A stretch of DNA of 26,078 bases from Opitutales bacterium UBA7389. GTDB lineage: Bacteria > Verrucomicrobiota > Verrucomicrobiia > Opitutales > Opitutaceae. This document shows, one piece after another, positions 16,616-24,909 of this stretch. The notes under the pieces are model-generated. The model was given only the letters and a program-made list of their open reading frames with translations, was not told where the DNA came from and did no database searches. Both the position numbers and the translations under genes were made by a program. The stretch covers positions 1-26,078 of the forward strand of contig DKNL01000183.1 of assembly GCA_002474325.1 (NCBI GenBank). Reading direction: 5' to 3'. The first letter of the stretch is position 1; every line of letters starts with the position of its first letter.

Positions 16616-18067
16616 TCAGGCAATCTTTAGCGTCTTGGCTTGGATGGCCCGACGCCGGTAAAGGAACTCGAAAAGATTTCCCTCGTGAGGTTGTTCCCAC
16701 TGTACCCAGTTTGTCGGCACGGAGCCGAGATTAAGTCGATCGATGTCCGGGCTAGCCATCAATTCCGCCATCCATCCCTCGTCTTCGGTCAGTGCGGAAA
16801 CCACCAAAGTCGAGCCGATGACATTAAGCATTTCCGATTGCGGCATCTCCACCACGCTAACGAAGGGAAACATGTATTCGGTATTAGCCAGCGGATGGGA
16901 CGGATCACGGCAGGCGATCAAGGTCGGGCATAAAAAAGTCTGTCCGAACTTCTCAACCAGTCGGGGGCCGCTACGATACTTGGCAGTCAGGTCTACTGCC
17001 CCCGGCGTTTTGAGGGCATCATCAATCGCTTCGTCCATCATTTTGGCGAACTCCGCGTTAGCGAATCCGCAAAGCAAGGCATTTTCGTCTTCCCGTGAGC
17101 AAGGCTCGATGACGGCTAGCTTTTGAGCCAATGCATCCGCTATTTCATCAAAATGGGATGGCACTAAAACTGAGGACGCGTTTATACAGCTTCGGCCACC
17201 ATTAGCGGACACAGACTCTACCATAACATCGAGATGCTTTCCCCACTCCTCGGCCATATCCTTGCCAATGAGCACTTTGCTTCGGCCTGATCCGTGAACT
17301 TGGATATTGCTGTACTTCGCGTACTTTTTAACGGTGGCGTCGCTGCCAAATACGATGCCTCGACCACATGAAAGCAGGATCGCGTCACCTCCATCATGGG
17401 TAGTCGGATAGAAACCGAATGCCTCTTTAGGGAATCCCGCTTGAATCATGGCCTGAATAATCCGGTATGGCGTCAATGGATCTTCGCGCCCTGGCTTTAA
17501 GAATACGGGTGTTTTCATCACCAAGGCTGGTAGCCACAACGAATTGACACCAGGCGAATTGCTGGGGAGCGTCACTCCCAAACTATCGGCTGTCGGGTAG
17601 AAATTCATATCTATATCGCCAAGACGAGCACAACCCTTGTCGAAAAGCTCGGCCGGAAGCCCTCGCGTCAATCCCGCCAATACAGCTCGTATGTTTTTTA
17701 AAGCCGCCGCCACTTTAAACATGTTAGATCGGCATAGCGAATGCGGTAGACCGGTCAGACCCGAAAGTGCGGTCACGTAGTCCGCAACCGTTTGCGTTTC
17801 CCCATTCATACCGAATGCCAACTCGTCCTCGAGGTAGATCTCGGAAGCCTTTTCCGCATAATCCAGCAATGTTTCGGCGGGAATCTTTCTTAGTGACTCT
17901 CTCGCCAGCTCGATCGCCAGCTTATCTCTACGGATAATACCGGCATTGACAACGCTCACCTCCAAACTGTTGCCTGATTTGAGCACCGTTCCGAGATCGT
18001 TCGTATCCATACTCTTGTACGCCTCTCCAAAACGGAGTGCTGGAATGTGCGTAACATTGTCCGTCAT
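16616..18067 (-). CDS. Aldehyde dehydrogenase superfamily protein, possible EhpG-like acyl reductase
   Basis: A 483-residue ALDH-fold protein. The nucleotide-binding region includes LPSNSPGVNSLWLPAL (~167-182) and KPGREDP; the catalytic cysteine is Cys294 in NGGRSCINAS; and NTEYMFPFVSVVEMP and the C-terminal LNLGSVPTNW match the ALDH end. Where ordinary ALDHs have ELGGK with the Glu base, this protein has VHGSGRSKV (257-265), so the usual general base appears missing. That loss is also seen in acylating or reductive ALDHs, which transfer or reduce acyl groups instead of hydrolysing the thioester intermediate. With the EhpF-like adenylating gene 41 bp upstream, the pair parallels EhpF/EhpG, which activate and reduce griseoluteic acid in Pantoea phenazine biosynthesis. 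The specific role is inferred. Confidence 0.85.
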   Translation of the reverse strand: MTDNVTHIPALRFGEAYKSMDTNDLGTVLKSGNSLEVSVVNAGIIRRDKLAIELARESLRKIPAETLLDYAEKASEIYLEDELAFGMNGETQTVADYVTALSGLTGLPHSLCRSNMFKVAAALKNIRAVLAGLTRGLPAELFDKGCARLGDIDMNFYPTADSLGVTLPSNSPGVNSLWLPALVMKTPVFLKPGREDPLTPYRIIQAMIQAGFPKEAFGFYPTTHDGGDAILLSCGRGIVFGSDATVKKYAKYSNIQVHGSGRSKVLIGKDMAEEWGKHLDVMVESVSANGGRSCINASSVLVPSHFDEIADALAQKLAVIEPCSREDENALLCGFANAEFAKMMDEAIDDALKTPGAVDLTAKYRSGPRLVEKFGQTFLCPTLIACRDPSHPLANTEYMFPFVSVVEMPQSEMLNVIGSTLVVSALTEDEGWMAELMASPDIDRLNLGSVPTNWVQWEQPHEGNLFEFLYRRRAIQAKTLKIA

Positions 18068-18108
18068 AGCTTGTACTTTTCTCTCTAATTTACCCTAATT
18101 GAAAATTG

Positions 18109-19194
18109 TTAATATACCCCTTCGATCACCTTCTTCTTGGTCGATTCGAACGGTCGGACATCGCCTACCCCATCCCATGGGAAGTGCTCACAAGGCCTTC
18201 TGCGAATGGCTTCGTCGCGTTCGAGAAAGCGAGGCATGAAAAACTCCTTGGTCATCGTCGTCAGCTCGACCCGGCCATACTCGTCATATTCCATGCTCTT
18301 GGTTGAATCTTTTGGATCCACGATTCTCAAAACGGCTCTCGGTTGCGGAGCATAGTAAGTGAGACTGTAGTTATCTTCCGATGTCAGAGGACGGCTGATA
18401 GCCAGTCCCATCAGCGTATTACCGTATGTGGGGGCGAAATTAACTTGGCCTTCCAGCACCTCTTCGGTGAGGAATCGCACGTATTGCGGGGTCATCGTCG
18501 TTCCCCCAACGAAAACGCCTTTGATTCCCGCTTGAGGTATGGATATGCGTTCAGCTATGGCCTCCAAAATCGTCGGCGTGGTGAACATGCAACCGATATC
18601 TCTTCCTTTTAGGATAGTAATAGCCTGCTCGACAACATGCTCCTTGTACTTTCGAGCCATATCGAAATCTCCATCTCTGATCAGACCCTTAACCCAACGC
18701 GGGTCTAGATCTATGAAATAGCAAGCCCCGCCTCGGACGTTGGCTAAGTGCTCGATCGCCAAGCGTAGCCGTCGGGGTCCCGTAGGACCCACCATTAACC
18801 AGTTAGCCCCTTTTGGGAAAAAGTCGTCAGAGTAGAAATCGCTGAACTCGGAATAATCGACTTTATAGTCTTCCCAGCCAATCCGTTGCTTGGGCATACC
18901 GGTTGTTCCACCGGTTTCGAATACGTTGTAAGGCCGGTCGCCAAAGGCTGCAGGAATAAATCGAGCGGGATCCGTATCACGCAAAACTTCGTCATCGAAG
19001 TTCTCGAAGCGCATCATATCCTCGAAGCAAGTGACTTCCGTTAAAGGGTTCCAGGCGGCTTCCTTGGCCCAGTCCAGCCAATATGGGCATCCCGTTTCAG
19101 GCGAGAAGTGCCATTGCACCATATCGCGAGTGTACTGGTCGAGAGCTTCTTTCGTTGCGGCAACCGCATCTGTTTGGTTAATTGTCTGAGTCAT
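18109..19194 (-). CDS. EhpF-like adenylate-forming enzyme
   Basis: A 361-residue member of the acyl-adenylate-forming superfamily, shorter than PaaK-type CoA ligases. The phosphate-binding motif is FETGGTTGMPK (92-102), with the first Ser of the usual SGTTG changed to Gly. CMFTTPTILEAIAERI and FVGGTTMTPQYVRF follow, then YGNTLMG, and a short C-terminal end with WDGVGDVRPFESTKKKVIEGVY in place of a full mobile ligase domain. This truncated layout resembles EhpF, which makes an acyl-AMP that is passed to a reductase rather than to CoA. It is probably first in its operon: it follows the symporter after 101 bp containing a hairpin. I expect activation of an aromatic or similar acid in the cytoplasm; the exact substrate is unknown. 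Confidence 0.78.
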   Translation of the reverse strand: MTQTINQTDAVAATKEALDQYTRDMVQWHFSPETGCPYWLDWAKEAAWNPLTEVTCFEDMMRFENFDDEVLRDTDPARFIPAAFGDRPYNVFETGGTTGMPKQRIGWEDYKVDYSEFSDFYSDDFFPKGANWLMVGPTGPRRLRLAIEHLANVRGGACYFIDLDPRWVKGLIRDGDFDMARKYKEHVVEQAITILKGRDIGCMFTTPTILEAIAERISIPQAGIKGVFVGGTTMTPQYVRFLTEEVLEGQVNFAPTYGNTLMGLAISRPLTSEDNYSLTYYAPQPRAVLRIVDPKDSTKSMEYDEYGRVELTTMTKEFFMPRFLERDEAIRRRPCEHFPWDGVGDVRPFESTKKKVIEGVY

Positions 19195-19281
19195 GGAAAT
19201 AAAAAATCACTAGTTGTGGTTTTGTTTGTCTGCTCAATCAACAAAGAGTAATCCCCTGTCCTAAAACCTTCTTGTTCTAAA

Positions 19282-19299
19282 TTAGCCCAGTCGGGCTAA
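19282..19299 (-). terminator. Hairpin at symporter stop, weak terminator candidate
   Basis: TTAGCCC-loop-GGGCTAA is a perfect 7-bp stem with a 4-base loop, overlapping the symporter's TAG stop on the minus strand. It is followed by only a short T-run (ATTTAGAAC), so termination may be partial. It divides the transport block from the EhpF-like gene and could set relative expression. Confidence 0.4.
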
Positions 19300-20816
19300 C
19301 CGTTCGCCTTCTTTCGAAAGAATTTATCCACTGTTTCCTGCGACGGAGGCTGAGAAACAAGCGAACCTAAGATCATGCAGATTGCGCAGGTTGCGAATAC
19401 AACGGCTACCGGCATCACCCCGCCTACCATATAGGAAGTGTTCTTGCCGTAGCCAGAAGCCTGAAACAGGAATAACCAAGAAGCCGCTCCACCTATCACC
19501 GCGGCGTAAGCGCCCAGCTTTGTGGCCTTCTTCCAATAGATCGCGGCAAAGACGAGAGGGAATAGCCCTGCAAATCCGCTAAAACACCAAATACCCAGCG
19601 AGAAAACCTGACGTGGCTCGACCAAGGTAAAAAGGTAGGTCACAAGCACGATCGTGCAGATGAATCCGCGAGCAAGAAGTACCAACTGCGATTCCGAAAA
19701 CCGCTCCTTGCCGAAGGAATGGACGACGATGTCCTTCGTGAACATCGTACCCACGGCAACAAACTGGGAATCCAACGACGACATGATTGCCGCCATAATA
19801 CCGGCAGTCACCAAACCGCCAATCACTGGCGTCGCCAACTTGCCTACCATCATGCCCAGCACAGCATTCGGACTCGTGCCTTCGGGAATTACCGGAGTCA
19901 CGCCATCGGGCATCACAGCGCCGGTCGCCCAAAAGCCAATTAGAATACAAGGAATCCATGTTAGCATGATAGCCAGCGGGTGCCCGACTAAGGTGAGTCG
20001 GAAGGATTTAGCCGATTTGGCTGTCAGGCAATTTTGAAACAAGTGAGGGAACATGCCGACCGAAAGCGGGATCAGGCAGTAAGAAAGGAACTGCATCTCG
20101 GTAATATTCCCAGAACGGACCGCTTTGGAGTGATCCGCCATAGAAGAGGCTGCTTGCAAACCGCCTAGCTTCGTCGAAATCGTCACGAAGGCAATGAAGC
20201 CCATGACTATGAAGACGAAGGTTTGGAAGGTGTTAGCCCAAGCCGCGCTACGAACGCCGCCAGCAAATATGTAGTAGAGGACCACCCCGGAAATCACCAA
20301 TCCGGTAAGCCAAGGCGGTATGGCGCCTCCTGTAGAAGCAAACAATTCAGGGAAAGCGCCTCTAGTAACTCCCTGCATCACAGAACCAGCGCCCATCAGT
20401 CCTACGAGCAAATAAGGAATGATCAGGCCAACCAGGATTGGGAACAAAAGGTAGCCGAGTTTGCTGCTTTCGAATCTGGCTCTGAAAAATTCAATTTGGG
20501 TGTGGAACCCATTTCGCTTGCCCAGTCCCCAGAGCGGCAAGCCTACCAAAAAGAAACAAGCTGAGTGTATGAGGGCCGAAGATGAAGCGATCTTTCCGTA
20601 AGTGGCGATTCCTACACGGTAGGATTCGCCCGTACTTCCAACCATGGCGAATGCGGTCATGGTTGTGCCGAAAATCGACATGAAGAGGACCAAGGGGCCG
20701 ATCGAGCGGCTGGCGACGAAATAGTCGTTGGAATTACCGCGGAACAGTCGGCTGCTAAGATAGCCGAGGCTCAGAAGTAATCCCAAGTAGATAACAACGA
20801 TAACTGTCTGGGTCAT
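19296..20816 (-). CDS. Sodium:solute symporter (SSS) family transporter
   Basis: A 506-residue integral membrane protein with about 13 predicted helices and the LeuT-type SSS fold. The N-terminal helix opens MTQTVIVVIYLGLLLSLGYLSSRLF, followed by the DYFVASRSIGPLVLFMSIFGT segment typical of SSS proteins; IFAGGVRSAAWANTFQTFVF and the later MAAIMSSLDSQFVAVGTMFT match the family's conserved helices 5 and 8. It should import an organic solute with Na+ across the inner membrane. Its start overlaps the stop of the small DUF3311-like gene (ATGA), indicating coupled translation; such small proteins commonly accompany SSS carriers of this branch. Substrate cannot be read from sequence; organic acids and sugars are common in the family. 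Confidence 0.94.
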   Translation of the reverse strand: MTQTVIVVIYLGLLLSLGYLSSRLFRGNSNDYFVASRSIGPLVLFMSIFGTTMTAFAMVGSTGESYRVGIATYGKIASSSALIHSACFFLVGLPLWGLGKRNGFHTQIEFFRARFESSKLGYLLFPILVGLIIPYLLVGLMGAGSVMQGVTRGAFPELFASTGGAIPPWLTGLVISGVVLYYIFAGGVRSAAWANTFQTFVFIVMGFIAFVTISTKLGGLQAASSMADHSKAVRSGNITEMQFLSYCLIPLSVGMFPHLFQNCLTAKSAKSFRLTLVGHPLAIMLTWIPCILIGFWATGAVMPDGVTPVIPEGTSPNAVLGMMVGKLATPVIGGLVTAGIMAAIMSSLDSQFVAVGTMFTKDIVVHSFGKERFSESQLVLLARGFICTIVLVTYLFTLVEPRQVFSLGIWCFSGFAGLFPLVFAAIYWKKATKLGAYAAVIGGAASWLFLFQASGYGKNTSYMVGGVMPVAVVFATCAICMILGSLVSQPPSQETVDKFFRKKANG

Positions 20817-21034
20817 TGGTCCCCTCCCTGTTCATCGTCGTCCTCGTGCGAATACGGCCAAGCCAGCCTGACTACAGCAAACCAGAACAAAGCCGCTACC
20901 ACAGTGAACGCCATATGGTAAACCAACCCTATCGGAACAATTCCCGCCACGAGCGAAGCATCGTTTTTCAACCAAAAGTCCTGATGGAGAACCAGTAGGA
21001 CTAGGAATATAGTGATTACAACAGGACTGCTCAT
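20813..21034 (-). CDS. Small DUF3311-like membrane protein, symporter partner
   Basis: A 73-residue protein with two hydrophobic helices (SPVVITIFLVLLVLHQ and VYHMAFTVVAALFWFAVVRLAW) separated by FWLKNDASLVAGIVPIGLVYH, and an acidic C-terminal tail (HEDDDEQGGD). This matches the small DUF3311-type proteins found directly before SSS symporter genes, presumed accessory subunits. It overlaps both neighbours by 4 nt (ATGA with the PQQ gene's stop and with the symporter's start), so the three are very likely one translationally coupled unit. Function is inferred from association. Confidence 0.82.
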   Translation of the reverse strand: MSSPVVITIFLVLLVLHQDFWLKNDASLVAGIVPIGLVYHMAFTVVAALFWFAVVRLAWPYSHEDDDEQGGDQ

Positions 21035-22587
21035 TCAGAGCCTTTCTTTAGTGCATAGAGATGCGTTTGGGTGGCTACAAAGAGTACATTCCCAGCCACT
21101 ACAGGACTGCTGTAAATGGGAGTGTAGAATTCAATTTCATTGAGAAGCTTCTTTTCCTTCGAAGCTTCCAGCACGACCAGTTGTCCGTCCTCATTCGGCA
21201 AAAATACTTTTCCGTCCGCGACCAACGTAGATCCCCAGATGCGGCTTTCGGTTGGATGCACCCAATGCACTTCGCCCGTGCTAGCATCCAAACAATGGAT
21301 ATCACCATCGTACTCGGCAGCGAAAATCATTCCGTTGTAAATGCTTGGTGTGGAAACCGTCCTGCCAATGTCCTTATAGGTCCAAACAGCTTTGCCGGAA
21401 ATGTCGCCTTCGAGGGAAGCATCCACAGCACTTAGCATACCCACTCCATCGCCATGCTCTGGATCTTGCCCTATGAGGACAAACGCCTTATCATCCTGCA
21501 CTACAACCGTGCTGATCACTTCGCTGGGACCAGGATAGGTTGCGTACTTTATAGGTTTGCCATCTTTTGTGCGATATTCAGGAGGGTTACTATCGTAGCG
21601 CCAAACTTCTTTGAGAATCGCGTAACCATCGGGCCCAATCGCAGGCTTCGGTTCGTAAGCGTAGCAGAATCCGTCGCCTCCGCCCCAGATGATCAACGGC
21701 TTACCTTCAATTTCGCCGTACGCCGGAGAGCTCCAACTTGCGTGTAGTACGCTTTCGGATACCTGAGAGGCTTCCTCGCCCAACAGCGAACCATCCGTTT
21801 TGCTCAAAGCGACCAAAGCAGGCGAAAATGGAGCTGGAATATTATTGTGCGACCAATCGACGCCATTCGACGTAGCCACGTAGAGGATGTCGTCGACAAT
21901 CAAGGGCGAGCAGCTCGAAACATTGTGAGGGAACACCCCCAATTCTTCACGCATGTCGTAAATCCAGAGTATATCGGCATGCTGATCAGTCATCTCCACG
22001 GGGTCACCATCCGCCGACATGTAATTGGCTTCGTCGGTAAACGGGCCATCGTTACCATCCGCTAGTCCATCGATGTCTAGGCAAACCGCTTCGCCCCGAT
22101 TTGTAACCACATAGACTTTCCCATCTTCGATCACCGGCGAGGAACAAAGCCCAACATACTCCCAATCGCTCACCTTACCAGCCCCAAGCTTGGGAATGAG
22201 TAGCTGCCATTCGAAGCCTCCGGTCTCTTGGTTGAATGCCATCAACACTCCACGGTCACCGAGCTGGTTGCCATCTCGAGGCGATTCATTGTTGGTTCCT
22301 ACGAATACTTTGCCTCCGCCAACTGTCGGATTGCCATATGCTTGGGAACCAAGCTTAGCTACCCAATGCACGTTCTTGGTGGTGAAGAGGTCAATCTCAT
22401 CGGTGCCTCGCTTGAAGTCTCCTGGCTCCACATCGACGGGCAGACCCGTCGCATGGCCAACCATGTTGCGATCAACGGTGCCGCCCCACATGGGCCAATC
22501 CGGCTGAGAGCTCTTGTGCTGGTGTGCCAGCATATTCCCGCCGATAGCAACGGCTAGGATTCCTGTAGCGAACTTATTAATACTCAT
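21031..22587 (-). CDS. Secreted PQQ-type beta-propeller protein
   Basis: A 518-residue propeller protein. A signal peptide or anchor spans the first ~25 residues (INKFATGILAVAIGGNML). The mature part opens DWPMWGGTVDRNMVGHATGLP, close to the start of quinoprotein-dehydrogenase-like families. Blades include VYVVTNRGEAVCLDIDG, VLYVATSNGVDW-type repeats, IFAAEYDGDIHCLDASTGEVHW and LFVATQTHLYALKKG. It acts in the periplasm or on the surface. It overlaps the DUF3311-like gene by 4 nt and follows the 771-residue propeller gene by 6 bp, so both propellers are made together with the symporter. A role in binding or processing the imported solute is a reasonable inference. Whether it binds PQQ cannot be told. 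Confidence 0.87.
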   Translation of the reverse strand: MSINKFATGILAVAIGGNMLAHQHKSSQPDWPMWGGTVDRNMVGHATGLPVDVEPGDFKRGTDEIDLFTTKNVHWVAKLGSQAYGNPTVGGGKVFVGTNNESPRDGNQLGDRGVLMAFNQETGGFEWQLLIPKLGAGKVSDWEYVGLCSSPVIEDGKVYVVTNRGEAVCLDIDGLADGNDGPFTDEANYMSADGDPVEMTDQHADILWIYDMREELGVFPHNVSSCSPLIVDDILYVATSNGVDWSHNNIPAPFSPALVALSKTDGSLLGEEASQVSESVLHASWSSPAYGEIEGKPLIIWGGGDGFCYAYEPKPAIGPDGYAILKEVWRYDSNPPEYRTKDGKPIKYATYPGPSEVISTVVVQDDKAFVLIGQDPEHGDGVGMLSAVDASLEGDISGKAVWTYKDIGRTVSTPSIYNGMIFAAEYDGDIHCLDASTGEVHWVHPTESRIWGSTLVADGKVFLPNEDGQLVVLEASKEKKLLNEIEFYTPIYSSPVVAGNVLFVATQTHLYALKKGSE

Positions 22588-22593
22588 GGTTCT

Positions 22594-24909
22594 TTAGTTA
22601 TTTGGAATGATTTTCAGATTATCGATGTATACCCGTTTTTGGGCTTGCGGAGACAACGCGTAGATAGCAGGCGCTCCTTTCGGATGAAGCTTGTCAACGG
22701 GCACTTCTATCGTCCAAGCATCTGGCTCTGGCTGGTCTCTGATCCAAGCTTTGGCTTGCACGACTCCAGTGCCGTCCTCATTGTCCTTAATTCTGGTTTT
22801 CAAGCGGTACCAGGTGTTTGGCAATACATTGAAACGCACGGATTCCTTTAGCCGATCGTGATTGCTGGACACCTCCAGTATACGCCAATTGCCTACCAAT
22901 GCGATCAGGTAACGCTGATTCACCAATCCTATTGAAGACATGATCCTCCGATTTCCATCGGTGAGTACGTCCGCACTAAAAGTATAGTTAGATAGATCGT
23001 GGTGGCCGACGAAATTCATGGTCCGCTGCTTGATCACTGAATCCAATACGTTGGTAACAACCTTTTCGCCCTCTCTCTCGATTACGCTCCATTTAACTCG
23101 AGCGCCAAGCCAAGGGGACGGCGGAAATGCGACTGTCTCGCCAAGGTGATTCTTTTGGGCAAGTTCAAAGCCGCTAAAATCTTCACTGTAATTTGCTCCA
23201 GGAACAATGCGACCTCTAACCGATTTCGTTACGCCACCAGCAGTCACCTTGATCATTCCCGCTGCATAGGCCGCGTCGCCATTAGCCGTCATTGTCGAAC
23301 CTTTAAAGGACGCTCCCAAAGAACCTGCATCCCAATTCGCTTTATCCAGTTTTTTAATACGCTGCCCCACCGAGTTGAGCCCCCACACATTGAATTCAGT
23401 GGAATGGCCCCTCATCAAAGCAAATTCAGCAGGAAGGATCTGCAAGTCCGAGATAGTCTTGTCCTTAATCCGAACATTCGTCTGTTTGACACCAACGAAC
23501 TTCCCTTTCTCGCTCCCAAAACAATGCAGAGCCTCTTTCGTCTGTATGTAGACTTTGCCATCATACGCCGATGGAGCCGCCAAGCAGACCGCTCCCATAT
23601 CCGCCTCGTTGAGAATCTCGCCAAGATCATTGTGGGGCTTGACGACAAATGCCTTTCCATCGTGCATTGGAACATAGAGCTTCCCGTCCGCATAGAGCGG
23701 CGATGCGTGCAGCTGATCTGGAGCTAGCTTTAGAGACCAAAGAGTCTCGCCCGTCTTGGCATCAACGCATAGAAGCTCACCAGTGGCGATCGTGCTGTAA
23801 ACGCGATCTTCGTGTAAAACGGGAGAGCTGCTAAATGATACATGCTCGTCGTTACGCCAAACCTCGTCCTTCTCTCCCAAAAGAATCGGCTTATCGCCAG
23901 ATGGGTATTCAGTGGGGATTCGATAGCAAACCAATCTACCTTTAGAAGTAGTATCGATATTTTCCTTACCGTGAATGGCGATAATCTTATCGTCTTCGTA
24001 GTAAAGAATTGAGGCATTGACACCCCCTTGGGAAATCGTCGTCCGCCATATGGGCTCGCCCGTACGGGCGTTTGAGCAAATCACGCTTCCCGAGCCGGTT
24101 CCGGCTACAAACACGCGGCGTCCGTCGAGATCGCTGAAGACAGGTGAAGAGTTGGAGCTATCAACTGGTCTGATGTCGGGCGACGAATACCAGGCGAGCT
24201 CCCCAGTAATCTTATCGAACCCGTAAAATCGGTCACCTGGAGGGCCTGTCGTTCCCCAATTAGCGGTGATTCCCCGAAAGATGACGTATTCTCCATCGAC
24301 CACCGGACCACCCGTTCTCCCGTTCGGAAACGTGAGCCTCCAGTACTCTTCCAGCATGGAGTGCTCCCATAATTTGTTACCGTGCCGGTCAAAACCTATG
24401 GCTAGACCAGAAGTGGGCATGAAATAAACGTTTCCTGTTTCAGGATCCACGCAGGGCGAGCCGATTCCATACCGATTGTAAATGTTGTCGCTCAAGAAAT
24501 CCCGTGATCGGTACTCCCAAATTTTCTCGCCCGTGTCCGCATCCAGACAAAGGAGCGTTTCCTCGACGAGCTTACCATCGTTCTCTTCGTGATACCCAAA
24601 CACGTAAGCGCGCCCATCAGCAAAGACGGGGGTGCCTCCTCCCTTAACAGGATAGCTCCATAAGTGGCTTTCTCCGTCAGGCTCTATGGAATCTGGGAGA
24701 TTCTTTTCTAGAGAAACTCCCGTCTGCAACGGTCCGCGCCAGTTTAACCACCCATCAACCTTCTTGGCCTCGGCTTCCGGGATGAAAATAATGAGAGCGG
24801 CAACCAGAAAGCTGAAGGCGATTCCTGCTAGTGGACGTCTCTTATTCGCAAGGTTGAGCGATTCGCCGTCAATATTCTGCTGCATAGCATTTAGGTAACA
24901 ATTTTGCAT
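22594..24909 (-). CDS. Large secreted PQQ-type propeller protein with C-terminal lectin-like domain
   Basis: A 771-residue exported protein. The signal sequence lies around residues 25-48 (RRPLAGIAFSFLVAALIIFIP then EAEAK), preceded by a long polar leader; a second ATG at 24885 is an equally possible start. Residues ~50-470 are a PQQ-type propeller, with WLNWRGPLQTGVSLEKNLP at the start and blades such as LLCLDADTGEKIWEY, FYGFDKITGELAWY and LLCVDAKTGETLWSL. Residues ~480-580 look like an Ig-like linker (LPAEFALMRGHSTEFNVWG), and ~580-771 a concanavalin/3-keto-disaccharide-hydrolase-like sandwich (YSEDFSGFEL to VYIDNLKIIP). Multi-domain forms like this are common in Verrucomicrobiota and Planctomycetota. 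It leads the transport operon and may bind a carbohydrate or other ligand outside the inner membrane. Confidence 0.85.
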   Translation of the reverse strand: MQNCYLNAMQQNIDGESLNLANKRRPLAGIAFSFLVAALIIFIPEAEAKKVDGWLNWRGPLQTGVSLEKNLPDSIEPDGESHLWSYPVKGGGTPVFADGRAYVFGYHEENDGKLVEETLLCLDADTGEKIWEYRSRDFLSDNIYNRYGIGSPCVDPETGNVYFMPTSGLAIGFDRHGNKLWEHSMLEEYWRLTFPNGRTGGPVVDGEYVIFRGITANWGTTGPPGDRFYGFDKITGELAWYSSPDIRPVDSSNSSPVFSDLDGRRVFVAGTGSGSVICSNARTGEPIWRTTISQGGVNASILYYEDDKIIAIHGKENIDTTSKGRLVCYRIPTEYPSGDKPILLGEKDEVWRNDEHVSFSSSPVLHEDRVYSTIATGELLCVDAKTGETLWSLKLAPDQLHASPLYADGKLYVPMHDGKAFVVKPHNDLGEILNEADMGAVCLAAPSAYDGKVYIQTKEALHCFGSEKGKFVGVKQTNVRIKDKTISDLQILPAEFALMRGHSTEFNVWGLNSVGQRIKKLDKANWDAGSLGASFKGSTMTANGDAAYAAGMIKVTAGGVTKSVRGRIVPGANYSEDFSGFELAQKNHLGETVAFPPSPWLGARVKWSVIEREGEKVVTNVLDSVIKQRTMNFVGHHDLSNYTFSADVLTDGNRRIMSSIGLVNQRYLIALVGNWRILEVSSNHDRLKESVRFNVLPNTWYRLKTRIKDNEDGTGVVQAKAWIRDQPEPDAWTIEVPVDKLHPKGAPAIYALSPQAQKRVYIDNLKIIPNN

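Noticed and set aside
2329..19194. Phenazine biosynthesis cluster, because PhzF-like and EhpF-like genes are both present
   Set aside because: The PhzF relative is a pseudogene and no PhzA/B, PhzD, PhzE or PhzG is seen. PhzF and EhpF relatives occur in many other contexts.
16616..19194. LuxC/LuxE fatty acid reductase pair of a bioluminescence system
   Set aside because: The order and sizes are similar, but the motifs (FETGGTTGMPK; NGGRSCINAS) fit EhpF-like and ALDH-superfamily proteins better, and no LuxA/B or LuxD is present.
23146..23727. Plus-strand frame of 193 codons
   Set aside because: Antisense to the conserved large propeller gene, no family features.
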